From assembly GCA_019247255.1 (NCBI GenBank), contig JAFAPJ010000429.1, forward strand, positions 1-8,175: a stretch of DNA of 8,175 nt. Direction: 5' to 3'. Below the pieces are notes generated by a model. It saw only the letters and a program-made list of their open reading frames with translations, was not told the origin of the DNA and searched no databases. The position numbers and the translations under genes are program-made. This DNA comes from Methylobacteriaceae bacterium (GTDB taxonomy: Bacteria > Pseudomonadota > Alphaproteobacteria > Rhizobiales > Beijerinckiaceae). Of the stretch, positions 1 through 6,124 are shown one piece after another. Within the stretch, counting starts at the first letter, position 1. The number at the start of each line of letters is the position of its first letter.

Positions 1-1727
1 GTTTGCAGCCGGTCACGATACCGTGCCGCCGCTCGCGAGATCCGGGCGGCTTCGTCCGGCGCGGCTGCGGTCGTCGCCATCGTCCAGGCGCCGAGCTGGA
101 AGGCGAGGTAGCAGGGCTCGTAGAACGCCAGGAGGCCGGGATCGACCGCGATGTCGGCGGCCGCGACGGTCCGGAGGAGCCGCTCCGTATCGTCGGCGTC
201 GAGCTCGAGCTCGACGGTCGCGCCGACGAGGTCCCAGGCGAGATCCTGGCAGCCGACGAGGTCGTGCCCGACATGATGGTCGAGCGCGTCCGCCTTGAGG
301 AGGCCCAGACCCGTCGCGATCCATTCCCAGGCGTGCAGCCGGCCATCCGTCTCGACGGGCCGGCGGGCCTGCGCGAGGCCGGCGAGCTCCGGCCGCCAGC
401 GGTCGAGCGTCTCGGCGGCCGCCGACCCGAGCGCCTCTCCGGCATTGACCCGCGCCATCTCGTACAAGGCATCGACGCTCGCCCCCGCCCCATGGTCGGC
501 CGGAAAGGCCCGGGCCCGGAATGCGAGATAGCGACCGATCCGATCGACGAGGTCGGGCGGCCGGCCCTCGCCGAGGCGCAACGGCCGCGCCTCCGCGTGC
601 CAGCGCTCGAGCAGAAAGCCGTGCAGGAAGGTGACGGGCTCCGGCGTGAACCCGGCCGCCGCGAGGGTCCGGGCGCGCGCGAGCTTCGCCTCGCCGATCC
701 GCCCGAGTCCGGCGAATTTCGCGAGGAACGCGCCCGCCTGGGTGCGGGCCAGGTACTTGCGCCGCTCCGCCCAAGGGTGCGCGGGCGGCCAGCCCGCCTC
801 AGGACCGCAGAGATGGCTCCGCCACGCGCCGCCCGCGACGTCCTCGAGAGGCGCGACGAGCGGTCCGACGGCATTCTCGATCCAGCTCGCGAGCCGTTGA
901 TGCGGTCGCGACGCCGCGAGCACGAGCTCCTCGAACGGGACGACGCGACGGGGGAGGCGGGTCCAGACCGCCCGGATCGCCTCGCTCGCCTGGAGCCCCG
1001 GAGCGCCCGGATGGCTCGGCAGAAGCGTGATCCGGTCGGACGCGACGCCCGCTTCCTCGAGGCCGATGGCGGCGCCGGCGAGCGACGAGCCGGAGAGGCC
1101 GGGCCCTTCGTCGGCGATGGCGACGGGCCCGGTCGCGGCCGCCCCGAGCTCGCCGCGGAGGGCGGGACCGAGCGACAGCCGACGCTCGAAGGGATGGCCG
1201 ACCGGCCGCAGCGTCGCCGGCAGCCGCTCGCTCCCGGCTCCGGCCGCCGCCATCACGGCGAGGGTCGTGCCGATGCTGCGGATGCCGACGCTCACGAGGT
1301 CCGGGCCGAACGCCGCAACCGCTGCTGCATGGCCTTCGGGATAAAGCGCGTAGAAGGCGAAGCCCTCGGGCGTCTTCAGCTCGACCTCGTCCGGCAGGGC
1401 AAGGCGCGTCAGCTCGGCAAGCGGCGCCGCCACCGGCCGGGCCGCGAAGCCCTCGCGCCAGGAATGCGTCACGGCCCTGGCGAGCGCAAGCGCGACGGCC
1501 ATCGCGGCGTCCGCGGCCGGCGAGCGCTCATCGACCTGGCGCCGCGCCGCGAAGAGCGCGTCCGCGACGCCCTGAGCCAGCATCCCGGCCTCGATCAGGG
1601 CCGCGACGAGGGCCGCATGGCGCCCGAGGCCCGCGGGCTCGGCTGCGGCCCGCGCGACCATCTCGCCGAGCCGGGCCACGGCGCTCGCGGTCGGCTCGCG
1701 CCGGGCCGCGTCGCCGTAGACGAGCAT
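1..1727 (-). CDS. PRTase-like / kinase-like fusion protein, C-terminus cut by window edge
   Basis: The frame is open for 575 codons from ATG at 1727 to the left edge, so the C-terminus is missing. I read it on the minus strand because its composition is that of a globular protein, whereas the plus-strand mirror frame is Arg/Gly/Glu-rich. Residues 145-156 (VSVGIRSIGTTL) and 202-216 (VAIADEGPGLSGSSL, Asp206) resemble the phosphate loop and PRPP-binding loop of phosphoribosyltransferases. A SHPG segment follows at 238-241. Residues 324-380 (KYLARTQ, FAGLG, AGFTPEPVTFLHGFLLERW) and 484-502 (HHVGHDLVGCQDLAWDLVG) resemble aminoglycoside-phosphotransferase-like kinases, with QDLAWDL recalling their GDPAxDLA segment. 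The start codon overlaps the phosphatase stop and has no visible Shine-Dalgarno, which suggests translational coupling. I do not know the substrate. The fold assignments come from motif memory only; the coding call is firmer than the function. Confidence 0.75.
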   Translation of the reverse strand, partial: MLVYGDAARREPTASAVARLGEMVARAAAEPAGLGRHAALVAALIEAGMLAQGVADALFAARRQVDERSPAADAAMAVALALARAVTHSWREGFAARPVAAPLAELTRLALPDEVELKTPEGFAFYALYPEGHAAAVAAFGPDLVSVGIRSIGTTLAVMAAAGAGSERLPATLRPVGHPFERRLSLGPALRGELGAAATGPVAIADEGPGLSGSSLAGAAIGLEEAGVASDRITLLPSHPGAPGLQASEAIRAVWTRLPRRVVPFEELVLAASRPHQRLASWIENAVGPLVAPLEDVAGGAWRSHLCGPEAGWPPAHPWAERRKYLARTQAGAFLAKFAGLGRIGEAKLARARTLAAAGFTPEPVTFLHGFLLERWHAEARPLRLGEGRPPDLVDRIGRYLAFRARAFPADHGAGASVDALYEMARVNAGEALGSAAAETLDRWRPELAGLAQARRPVETDGRLHAWEWIATGLGLLKADALDHHVGHDLVGCQDLAWDLVGATVELELDADDTERLLRTVAAADIAVDPGLLAFYEPCYLAFQLGAWTMATTAAAPDEAARISRAAARYRDRLQ

Positions 1728-2323
1728 CAGGCGACGTGGCGCAGGTGCCGGTAGGCGATCGCCTTGAAGGCGTCGAAGGAGGGAAGGTCCCAGCCGGCCC
1801 CGGAGCGCTGCCGCTCGCGCACGAGCCAGCGCATCCAGCATTCGAACTGCGCCGGGGAGGGCGAGACGAGGCTTCGGCGATCCTTGGCGAGCGCGAGCGC
1901 GTCGAGCGGGTCGAGCCCGCCCGCGACCAGCACGCAGAGCGCGAGCGTCGCCGAGCGGCCGATCCCGTGCTCGCAATGGATGAGCACACGCTCGCCCCGC
2001 TCGAGATGCCAGGTCGCGAACATGACCCCGTCGTCGAGCCGCGCCGGCGTGACGGCGCAATGATCGTCCGTCGGCAGGTGCAGGAAGGTCATCCCGTGAC
2101 GCCGGAGCGCGACCTCGTCGTCGCGCGCCTCGCTCCGCAGGTCGACCACGGCCTTGACCCGGTGCACCTCGGCGAGAAGCCTCGCGCGCTCGGCCGGGAA
2201 GCTCCCGCCGACCGCGAGCCGATCCGTGACCCAGCTCAGGTTGGGGCGCCACTCGATCACCGGGTTTTCGTCCTCGACGGTTCGTTGGAGGCCGGCCTGC
2301 GCGAAGTCGGGGCGTATTGACAA
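1727..2323 (-). CDS. Dual-specificity / tyrosine phosphatase family protein
   Basis: This encodes a 198-residue cytosolic protein with the cysteine-phosphatase signature HCEHGIGRSA at residues 116-125, giving Cys117 as nucleophile and Arg123 in the phosphate loop. Asp86 or Asp87 in LPTDD is the likely general acid. The upstream WVTDRLAVGGSF and AVVDLRSE segments are typical of the compact DSP fold. No signal peptide or membrane segment is seen. Family members remove phosphate from Ser/Thr/Tyr or from small molecules or RNA; which applies here cannot be read off. The stop overlaps the start of the PRTase/kinase-like gene by one base, so the two products probably work together. The start is uncertain. 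TTG at 2323 gives the longest frame but has no visible Shine-Dalgarno. GTG at 2260 (Val22) has GAGGA ten bases upstream and still keeps the whole domain. Confidence 0.88.
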   Translation of the reverse strand: MSIRPDFAQAGLQRTVEDENPVIEWRPNLSWVTDRLAVGGSFPAERARLLAEVHRVKAVVDLRSEARDDEVALRRHGMTFLHLPTDDHCAVTPARLDDGVMFATWHLERGERVLIHCEHGIGRSATLALCVLVAGGLDPLDALALAKDRRSLVSPSPAQFECWMRWLVRERQRSGAGWDLPSFDAFKAIAYRHLRHVA

Positions 2324-2345
2324 GGCATGGTCCGGCTTCTAGATG
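2317..2345 (+). promoter_or_regulatory. Candidate sigma-70 promoter for the rpsM operon
   Basis: There is a perfect -35 box TTGACA at 2317-2322, then a 17-nt spacer, then TAGATG at 2340-2345 as a weak -10 (3 of 6 matches to TATAAT). It reads towards rpsM. The -35 box covers the TTG start proposed for the divergent phosphatase gene, so transcription in the two directions could interfere. The placement is plausible because rpsM has no same-strand gene upstream in this window. Confidence 0.4.
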
Positions 2346-2498
2346 CCGCGGTCTAATCGCGATTGAGATCGTCGTGTGCGGCACCTCGTTTCGAGCTGCC
2401 GCTCGGCGGTCTTTTTGCGGTCAAACGGTCTTCGAGGCAAGTGCCGCGACCGTAGGAGAGGCGAGCGTCCGGCACGGCCGGCGCGAGGAGAGGCGGAC
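2346..2498 (+). promoter_or_regulatory. Long leader region of the rpsM operon
   Basis: This is about 150 nt between the candidate promoter and rpsM with no convincing gene. It contains a perfect 10-bp palindrome AATCGCGATT at 2355-2364, just after the candidate -10, and a small CCGC/GCGG hairpin followed by TCTTTTT at 2399-2416. The rpsM ribosome-binding site AGGAG lies at 2486-2490. Ribosomal-protein operons often carry autoregulatory leaders, but I recognise no specific protein-binding fold here. Confidence 0.35.
2399..2416 (+). terminator. Possible attenuator hairpin in the rpsM leader
   Basis: CCGC (2399-2402), loop TCG and GCGG (2406-2409) are followed directly by TCTTTTT (2410-2416). 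Hairpin plus T-run is the layout of an intrinsic terminator, but the stem is only four GC pairs plus a possible G-T pair, so it is weak. It is the only hairpin followed by a T-run that I noticed in an otherwise GC-rich window. Confidence 0.25.
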
Positions 2499-2867
2499 GT
2501 GGCCCGTATCGCAGGCGTCAACATCCCGACCAACAAGCGCGTTGTGATCGCGCTTCAGTACATCCATGGCATCGGCGCCCGGAAGGCGCAGGAGATCGTC
2601 GAGAAGGTGGCGATCCCGGCCGAGCGTCGCGTCAACCAGCTGACGGACGCCGAGGTGCTGCAGATCCGCGAGGCGATCGACCGCGATTACATCGTGGAGG
2701 GCGATCTGCGGCGCGAGGTGTCGATCAACATCAAGCGGCTGATGGATCTGGGCGCCTATCGCGGCCTGCGCCATCGCCGCAACCTGCCCGTCCGCGGGCA
2801 GCGCACCCATACGAACGCCCGCACCCGCAAGGGCAAGTCGAAGCCGATCGCCGGCAAGAAGAAGTGA
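2499..2867 (+). CDS. rpsM: 30S ribosomal protein S13
   Basis: This encodes a 122-residue S13 from a GTG start. The start is fixed by AGGAG at 2486-2490 (8-nt spacing) and by the family N-terminus ARIAGVNIP. Diagnostic segments are [10 protein letters not shown] (residues 21-30), a central helical part, and the basic tail from about residue 90 ([19 protein letters not shown]...KKK). S13 sits in the head of the small subunit, contacts S19 and the 50S subunit at bridge B1, and its basic tail reaches the P-site tRNA. The length is normal for the family. It is the first gene of the S13-S11-RpoA-L17 cluster. The frame stays open upstream of the GTG, but that stretch has no S13 homology pattern. What follows is a 188-bp gap with structured DNA rather than a tight junction. 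Confidence 0.97.
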   Translation: MARIAGVNIPTNKRVVIALQYIHGIGARKAQEIVEKVAIPAERRVNQLTDAEVLQIREAIDRDYIVEGDLRREVSINIKRLMDLGAYRGLRHRRNLPVRGQRTHTNARTRKGKSKPIAGKKK

Positions 2868-2872
2868 CCTGG

Positions 2873-2890
2873 CGCGGCCGTTCGGCCGCG
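2873..2890 (+). terminator. GC hairpin just after rpsM stop
   Basis: CGCGGCCG (2873-2880) and CGGCCGCG (2883-2890) form a perfect 8-bp stem with a TT loop, five bases after the rpsM stop. There is no T-run, so it is not a classical intrinsic terminator. It may cause pausing or protect the 3' end of the upstream message. Confidence 0.35.
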
Positions 2891-2895
2891 GCGGG

Positions 2896-2929
2896 TCATC
2901 CCGGGCGAGCGTAGCGAGACCCGGGATCC
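2896..2929. repeat. REP-like palindrome between rpsM and rpsK
   Basis: GTCATCCCGGG opens the element. The arms ATCCCGGG (2898-2905) and CCCGGGAT (2920-2927) are perfect 8-bp inverted repeats around a 14-nt loop. The GTCATCC lead and the arm-loop-arm plan match the two elements between rpoA and rplQ. Short intergenic palindromes of this kind are abundant in Rhizobiales genomes. Copy number cannot be judged from one window. Confidence 0.6.
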
Positions 2930-3055
2930 AGAGTCGTTGATCGGTCGGAACAAGCCCGGCCGAAGCAGAGGTCGGTTCGGACAAGCAGGTCGGAGCCGAC
3001 GATTACCTCCATCCCGAGCGCCTGGCATGACGGGCGCGCTTGAAGGATCGTACAG

Positions 3056-3445
3056 ATGGCCAAGGAAGCCACCCGCGTTCGCCGTCGCGAGCGCAAGAAC
3101 ATCGTGTCGGGCGTCGCGCACGTCCACGCCTCGTTCAACAATACCATGATCACCATCACGGACGCTCAGGGGAACACGATCTCCTGGTCGTCGGCCGGCG
3201 CCATGGGCTTCAAGGGCTCGCGCAAGTCGACCCCCTACGCCGCGCAGGTCGCAGGCGAGGACGCGGCCCGCAAGGCGTCCGAGCACGGCATGCGGACGCT
3301 CGAGGTCGAGGTGTCGGGCCCGGGCTCCGGCCGCGAATCGGCGCTGCGCGCCCTCCAGGCTGCCGGCTTCACCGTCACGTCCATCCGAGACGTCACGCCG
3401 ATCCCGCATAACGGCTGCCGCCCCCGCAAGCGCCGCCGCGTCTGA
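3056..3445 (+). CDS. rpsK: 30S ribosomal protein S11
   Basis: This encodes a 129-residue S11 of normal length. The ATG has GAAGGA eight bases upstream (3042-3047). Recognisable blocks are the basic N-terminus [29 protein letters not shown] (residues 23-37), [20 protein letters not shown] (45-64), [16 protein letters not shown] (96-111) and the basic C-terminus [14 protein letters not shown]11 lies on the platform of the 30S subunit near the E-site mRNA path and pairs with S18 and S6. It is followed after only 30 bp by the hydrolase gene rather than by rpoA, which is the usual next gene in bacteria. Confidence 0.97.
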   Translation: MAKEATRVRRRERKNIVSGVAHVHASFNNTMITITDAQGNTISWSSAGAMGFKGSRKSTPYAAQVAGEDAARKASEHGMRTLEVEVSGPGSGRESALRALQAAGFTVTSIRDVTPIPHNGCRPRKRRRV

Positions 3446-3475
3446 CCGGACCGATCTCTCCCCGGAGCGACAGCC

Positions 3476-4273
3476 ATGCCAGCCAAACCCAGCGTCCAGG
3501 CGGTCGGGATCTGCCACAAGCGGGTCGGCGACCTCGTGGTCACGGCGATCAACGATGGGTATCTCGACGGGTCCCTCGACCTCGTGACCCAGGTGTCCAA
3601 GGACGAAGCCGCCGCGGCCCAGCGCGCGTCCTGCCGGTCGATCCCGCCCCGGCTCACGATCAACGCCTTCCTGGTCCAGGCGGACGGCGGCCGGCCGATC
3701 CTGATCGACACGGGCGCGGGCACGAATTTCGGCCCGAGCGGCGGCAAGCTCGCCGAGGGCCTGAAGCTCGCCGGCGTCGAGCCGGCCGAGATCGGCACGG
3801 TGCTGATCACCCACGCGCATCCGGACCATACGGGCGGGCTCGCGGCCGGCGGATCGGCCGTCTTCTCGAATGCCGAGCTCGTGCTCGGGCAAGCCGAGGC
3901 GGATCATTGGCTGGCCGATGGGGCGCTGGAGCGCGCGCCGGAGGGGGCGCGCCCCTATTTCCAGGGCGCCCAGGCGGCGATCGCCCCGTACAAGGGTCGC
4001 CTCCGGACGGTCTCGTCCGGCGAGGTCGTGCCGGGCGTCACTGCCGTCGCGGCGCCGGGCCATACGCCCGGCCATACCGCATACCGGATCGATTCGGCCG
4101 GCCAGTCGCTCCTGATCTGGGGTGACATCGTCCATCTGCCGGGCATTCAGTTCGCGCTGCCGGGCGCCGGCGTCGTGTTCGACGTGGATGGCAAGCAGGC
4201 CGTCGAGACCCGCCGTCGCATGTTCGACATGGCGGCGTCGAGCGAACTCACCGTCGCCGGCATGCATGGCTAG
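3476..4273 (+). CDS. MBL-fold hydrolase (methyl parathion hydrolase/lactonase-like), C-terminally interrupted
   Basis: This encodes a 265-residue metallo-beta-lactamase-fold protein. The ATG has GGAG eight bases upstream. The metal site is complete: HAHPDH at 113-118 (His113, His115, Asp117, His118), His200 in GHTPGH, Asp217 in WGDIVH and His264 in AGMHG. From memory, the segments VGDLVVTAINDGYLD, ILIDTGAG, FGPSGGKLAEGLKLAG and EADHWL line up with methyl parathion hydrolase and related dinuclear-zinc lactonases and esterases. No signal peptide is visible, unlike the exported parathion hydrolases. The frame ends at TAG (4271-4273), directly after the last metal ligand, where relatives continue HLSFPGxG; the matching FPAFGRV lies in frame after the stop. 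The gene is therefore either a recent truncation or read through. It lies 30 bp after rpsK, so it is probably co-transcribed. The natural substrate is unknown. Confidence 0.88.
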   Translation: MPAKPSVQAVGICHKRVGDLVVTAINDGYLDGSLDLVTQVSKDEAAAAQRASCRSIPPRLTINAFLVQADGGRPILIDTGAGTNFGPSGGKLAEGLKLAGVEPAEIGTVLITHAHPDHTGGLAAGGSAVFSNAELVLGQAEADHWLADGALERAPEGARPYFQGAQAAIAPYKGRLRTVSSGEVVPGVTAVAAPGHTPGHTAYRIDSAGQSLLIWGDIVHLPGIQFALPGAGVVFDVDGKQAVETRRRMFDMAASSELTVAGMHG

Positions 4274-4351
4274 TTCCCGGCCTTCGGACGGGTGGTCCGG
4301 GACGGCCAAGCCTATCGCTTCCTCCCGGATTCGTGGGTGAGCGAGATCTGA
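4271..4351 (+). pseudogene. In-frame amber codon and orphaned C-terminal tail of the MBL hydrolase
   Basis: After TAG at 4271-4273 the same frame runs 25 more sense codons to TGA at 4349-4351. The tail begins FPAFGRVVRDGQAYRFLP and ends DSWVSEI. This fits the expected C-terminus of the parathion-hydrolase-like family (FPGIG...GYRFVP), and 21 of the 25 codons end in G or C, as in real genes here. No alternative start or ribosome-binding site for the tail is evident. The intact gene would be 3476-4351, 291 residues with one residue at the TAG. A TCG (Ser) or CAG (Gln) codon would give TAG by one change. Confidence 0.8.
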
Positions 4352-4363
4352 GCTGACGAGTTC

Positions 4364-4418
4364 GGCGGCCCCGCGCGGCCGCCAGGTCAACGAGAGCCCG
4401 CAGCCGCGAAGGCGCGGC
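4364..4418 (+). other. Two GC hairpins upstream of rpoA
   Basis: GGCGGCC (4364-4370) pairs with GGCCGCC (4377-4383) around a 6-nt loop. GCCGCG (4403-4408) pairs with CGCGGC (4413-4418) around AAGG. Both lie between the hydrolase tail and the rpoA ribosome-binding site (AGGAGG, 4430-4435). No T-run follows either, so read-through into rpoA is expected. They could modulate pausing or message stability. Confidence 0.35.
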
Positions 4419-4441
4419 GGGCGGGCGCCAGGAGGTCCGAC

Positions 4442-5458
4442 GTGATTCAGAAGAACTGGAAGGAACTGATCAAGCCGAACAAGCTCGAGGTCGCGCCCGG
4501 CGACGACGCGAAGCGCGTCGCCACCATGGTGGCCGAGCCGCTCGAGCGCGGCTTCGGCACGACCCTCGGGAATTCGCTCCGGCGCGTGCTCCTGTCCTCG
4601 CTCCAGGGCGCGGCCGTGACGTCCGTCCAGATCGACGGCGTGCTGCACGAGTTCTCCTCGATCCCGGGCGTGCGCGAGGACGTCACGGACATCATCCTGA
4701 ACGTGAAGACGATCGCGATCCGCATGCAGGGCGATACGGCCAAGCGCCTCACGCTCCGCAAGACGGGTCCGGGCGCGGTCACGGCGGGCGACATCGCGAC
4801 GACGGGCGACATCCAGATCCTCAACCCCGACCTCGTGCTCTGCACGCTGGACGAGGGCGCCGATATCCGGATGGAGTTCACGGTCACGACCGGCAAGGGC
4901 TACGTCCCGGCCGAGCGTAACCGGCCGGAGGACGCGCCGATCGGGCTCATCCCGGTCGACAGCCTGTTCAGCCCCGTGAAGAAGGTCTCCTACCGGGTCG
5001 AGAACACCCGCGAGGGCCAGATCCTCGATTACGACAAGCTCACCATGACCGTCGAGACGAACGGCGCCGTGAGCCCGGAGGACGCGGTCGCCTATGCGGC
5101 GCGCATCATCCAGGACCAGCTGTCGGTGTTCGTGAACTTCGAGGAGCCCCGCCGCGAGGAGGCGCAGACGCTGGCGCCCCAGCTGCCTTTCAACCCGGCG
5201 CTCCTCAAGAAGGTCGACGAGCTCGAGCTGTCGGTCCGCTCGGCGAACTGCCTGAAGAACGACAACATCGTGTATATCGGCGACCTCATCCAGAAGTCCG
5301 AGGGCGAGATGCTGCGCACCCCGAACTTCGGCCGCAAGTCGCTCAACGAGATCAAGGAAGTGCTGGCCGGGATGGGGCTGCATCTTGGCATGGAAGTGCC
5401 CGGCTGGCCGCCCGAGAACATCGAGGACTTGGCGAAGCGCTTCGAGGAGCATTACTGA
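4442..5458 (+). CDS. rpoA: DNA-directed RNA polymerase alpha subunit
   Basis: This encodes a 338-residue RpoA of normal alphaproteobacterial length. The GTG start is fixed by AGGAGG six bases upstream (4430-4435) and by the family N-terminus [16 protein letters not shown]. The N-terminal domain (about 1-235) drives alpha dimerisation and beta/beta' assembly and contains [19 protein letters not shown] at 38-56. A short acidic linker follows (about 235-250). The C-terminal domain (about 253-325) contains [15 protein letters not shown], in which Arg266 corresponds to E. coli Arg265 that contacts UP-element DNA and activators. All the expected blocks are present and nothing looks damaged. The upstream neighbour is the hydrolase gene rather than rpsK or rpsD. 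Downstream, rplQ follows after a 168-bp gap holding a hairpin and an inverted REP pair. Confidence 0.98.
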   Translation: MIQKNWKELIKPNKLEVAPGDDAKRVATMVAEPLERGFGTTLGNSLRRVLLSSLQGAAVTSVQIDGVLHEFSSIPGVREDVTDIILNVKTIAIRMQGDTAKRLTLRKTGPGAVTAGDIATTGDIQILNPDLVLCTLDEGADIRMEFTVTTGKGYVPAERNRPEDAPIGLIPVDSLFSPVKKVSYRVENTREGQILDYDKLTMTVETNGAVSPEDAVAYAARIIQDQLSVFVNFEEPRREEAQTLAPQLPFNPALLKKVDELELSVRSANCLKNDNIVYIGDLIQKSEGEMLRTPNFGRKSLNEIKEVLAGMGLHLGMEVPGWPPENIEDLAKRFEEHY

Positions 5459-5477
5459 CCGGCGCTCCGCGCCGGTC
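5457..5477 (+). terminator. Perfect hairpin overlapping the rpoA stop
   Basis: GACCGGCGC (5457-5465) and GCGCCGGTC (5469-5477) form a perfect 9-bp stem with a TCC loop. The stem starts inside the TGA stop codon. There is no T-run after it, so it is unlikely to be a strong terminator. A barrier to 3' exonucleases or a pause site is more likely. Its right arm runs into the GTC that opens the REP element. Confidence 0.45.
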
Positions 5478-5560
5478 ATCCTTGGGCTCGTCCCGAGGAT
5501 CTCGCGCCGAGTAGGGCGCCCCTATCCGGTCGAGATGGCCGGGACATGCCCGGCCATGAC
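5475..5560. repeat. BIME-like inverted pair of REP elements between rpoA and rplQ
   Basis: Two 30-bp elements face each other. The first (5475-5504) has arms ATCCTTGGG (5478-5486) and CCCGAGGAT (5492-5500) with one G-T pair. The second (5531-5560), read on the minus strand, also begins GTCAT and ends ATCTCG. Its perfect 9-bp arms ATGGCCGGG (5535-5543) and CCCGGCCAT (5549-5557) surround a 5-nt loop. The two differ mainly at paired arm positions, so stem pairing is kept. The 26-bp middle holds a small palindrome, TAGGG-CGC-CCCTA. Translated, such repeats give the familiar junk peptides MAGTxPAMT and PRDEPxDD. No REP-associated transposase is in the window. Confidence 0.75.
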
Positions 5561-5626
5561 ACGGCCGGCAGCAGAACGGACGGCCGACCCTTGGCACGGC
5601 GGCCGAGTTAACGAAGGAGAGCCAAG

Positions 5627-6049
5627 ATGCGTCACGGGTTCCGCGGGCGGCGGTTCAACCGCACGTCCGAGCACCGCAAGGCCATGTTCGCGAACATGTC
5701 GGCGGCGCTGATCAAGCACGAGCAGATCGTCACCACGCTCCCCAAGGCGAAGGACCTGCGGCCCGTCGTCGAGAAGCTGGTCACGCTTGGCAAGCGCGGC
5801 GACCTCCATGCGCGCCGCAACGCCATGTCGGAGCTGCGCGACGACGCGATGGTCCGGAAGCTCTTCGAGGTCCTGGGGCCGCGCTACCGCACGCGCCCCG
5901 GCGGCTACACGCGCGTGCTCAAGGCGGGCTTCCGCTACGGCGACAACGCTCCCATGGCGGTGATCGAGTTCGTGGACCGCGACGTCGATGCGCGCGGCCA
6001 GGATTCCGGCCCGACGCAGAAGACCGAGCTCGTCGACTCGGACAGCTGA
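5627..6049 (+). CDS. rplQ: 50S ribosomal protein L17
   Basis: This encodes a 140-residue L17. The ATG has AAGGAG seven bases upstream (5614-5619). The conserved core is MRHG, then [20 protein letters not shown] (10-29), [17 protein letters not shown] (30-46), [10 protein letters not shown] (49-58) and [20 protein letters not shown] (92-111). A polar, partly acidic tail of about 20 residues ends [10 protein letters not shown], as is common for the longer alphaproteobacterial L17. L17 lies on the solvent side of the large subunit near the exit tunnel. It is the last gene of the cluster and is convergent with the BLUF gene, whose stop is 75 bp away. Confidence 0.97.
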   Translation: MRHGFRGRRFNRTSEHRKAMFANMSAALIKHEQIVTTLPKAKDLRPVVEKLVTLGKRGDLHARRNAMSELRDDAMVRKLFEVLGPRYRTRPGGYTRVLKAGFRYGDNAPMAVIEFVDRDVDARGQDSGPTQKTELVDSDS

Positions 6050-6055
6050 GCCCGG

Positions 6056-6070
6056 GCCGGCCTCGCCGGC
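6056..6070. terminator. Weak hairpin between convergent rplQ and BLUF genes
   Basis: GCCGGC (6056-6061) and GCCGGC (6065-6070) form a 6-bp stem with a CTC loop seven bases after the rplQ stop. No T-run is present on either strand. It is the best structure in the 75-bp convergent gap, but as a terminator it is only a guess. Confidence 0.25.
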
Positions 6071-6124
6071 GGGGAGGGGCGCGAGCGGATGGGGCGCAAG
6101 CCTGCCGTCCGTCGCCGCGGCCGC

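Noticed and set aside
3..1754. Long plus-strand open frame (583 codons)
   Set aside because: It is the exact antisense of the PRTase/kinase-like gene; its product is low-complexity and Arg/Gly/Glu-rich with no domain pattern. High GC removes stops from both strands.
2376..2498. N-terminal extension of S13 upstream of GTG 2499
   Set aside because: The frame is open, but S13 starts at ARIAGVNIP and a good AGGAG lies 8 bases before the GTG.
2947..2977. EcfG-type general stress promoter (GGAAC ... GTT) before rpsK
   Set aside because: The spacing between the two boxes is 23 bases rather than the 16-17 expected.
2756..5479. Minus-strand open frame of 907 codons
   Set aside because: It runs antisense to rpsM, rpsK, the hydrolase and rpoA, all clearly real; composition is biased and no motifs are visible.
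5352..5711. Small open frames around the rpoA-rplQ gap (products with PRDEPKDD and MAGTCPAMT)
   Set aside because: These are translations of the REP palindromes, a well-known source of spurious annotated proteins in Rhizobiales.
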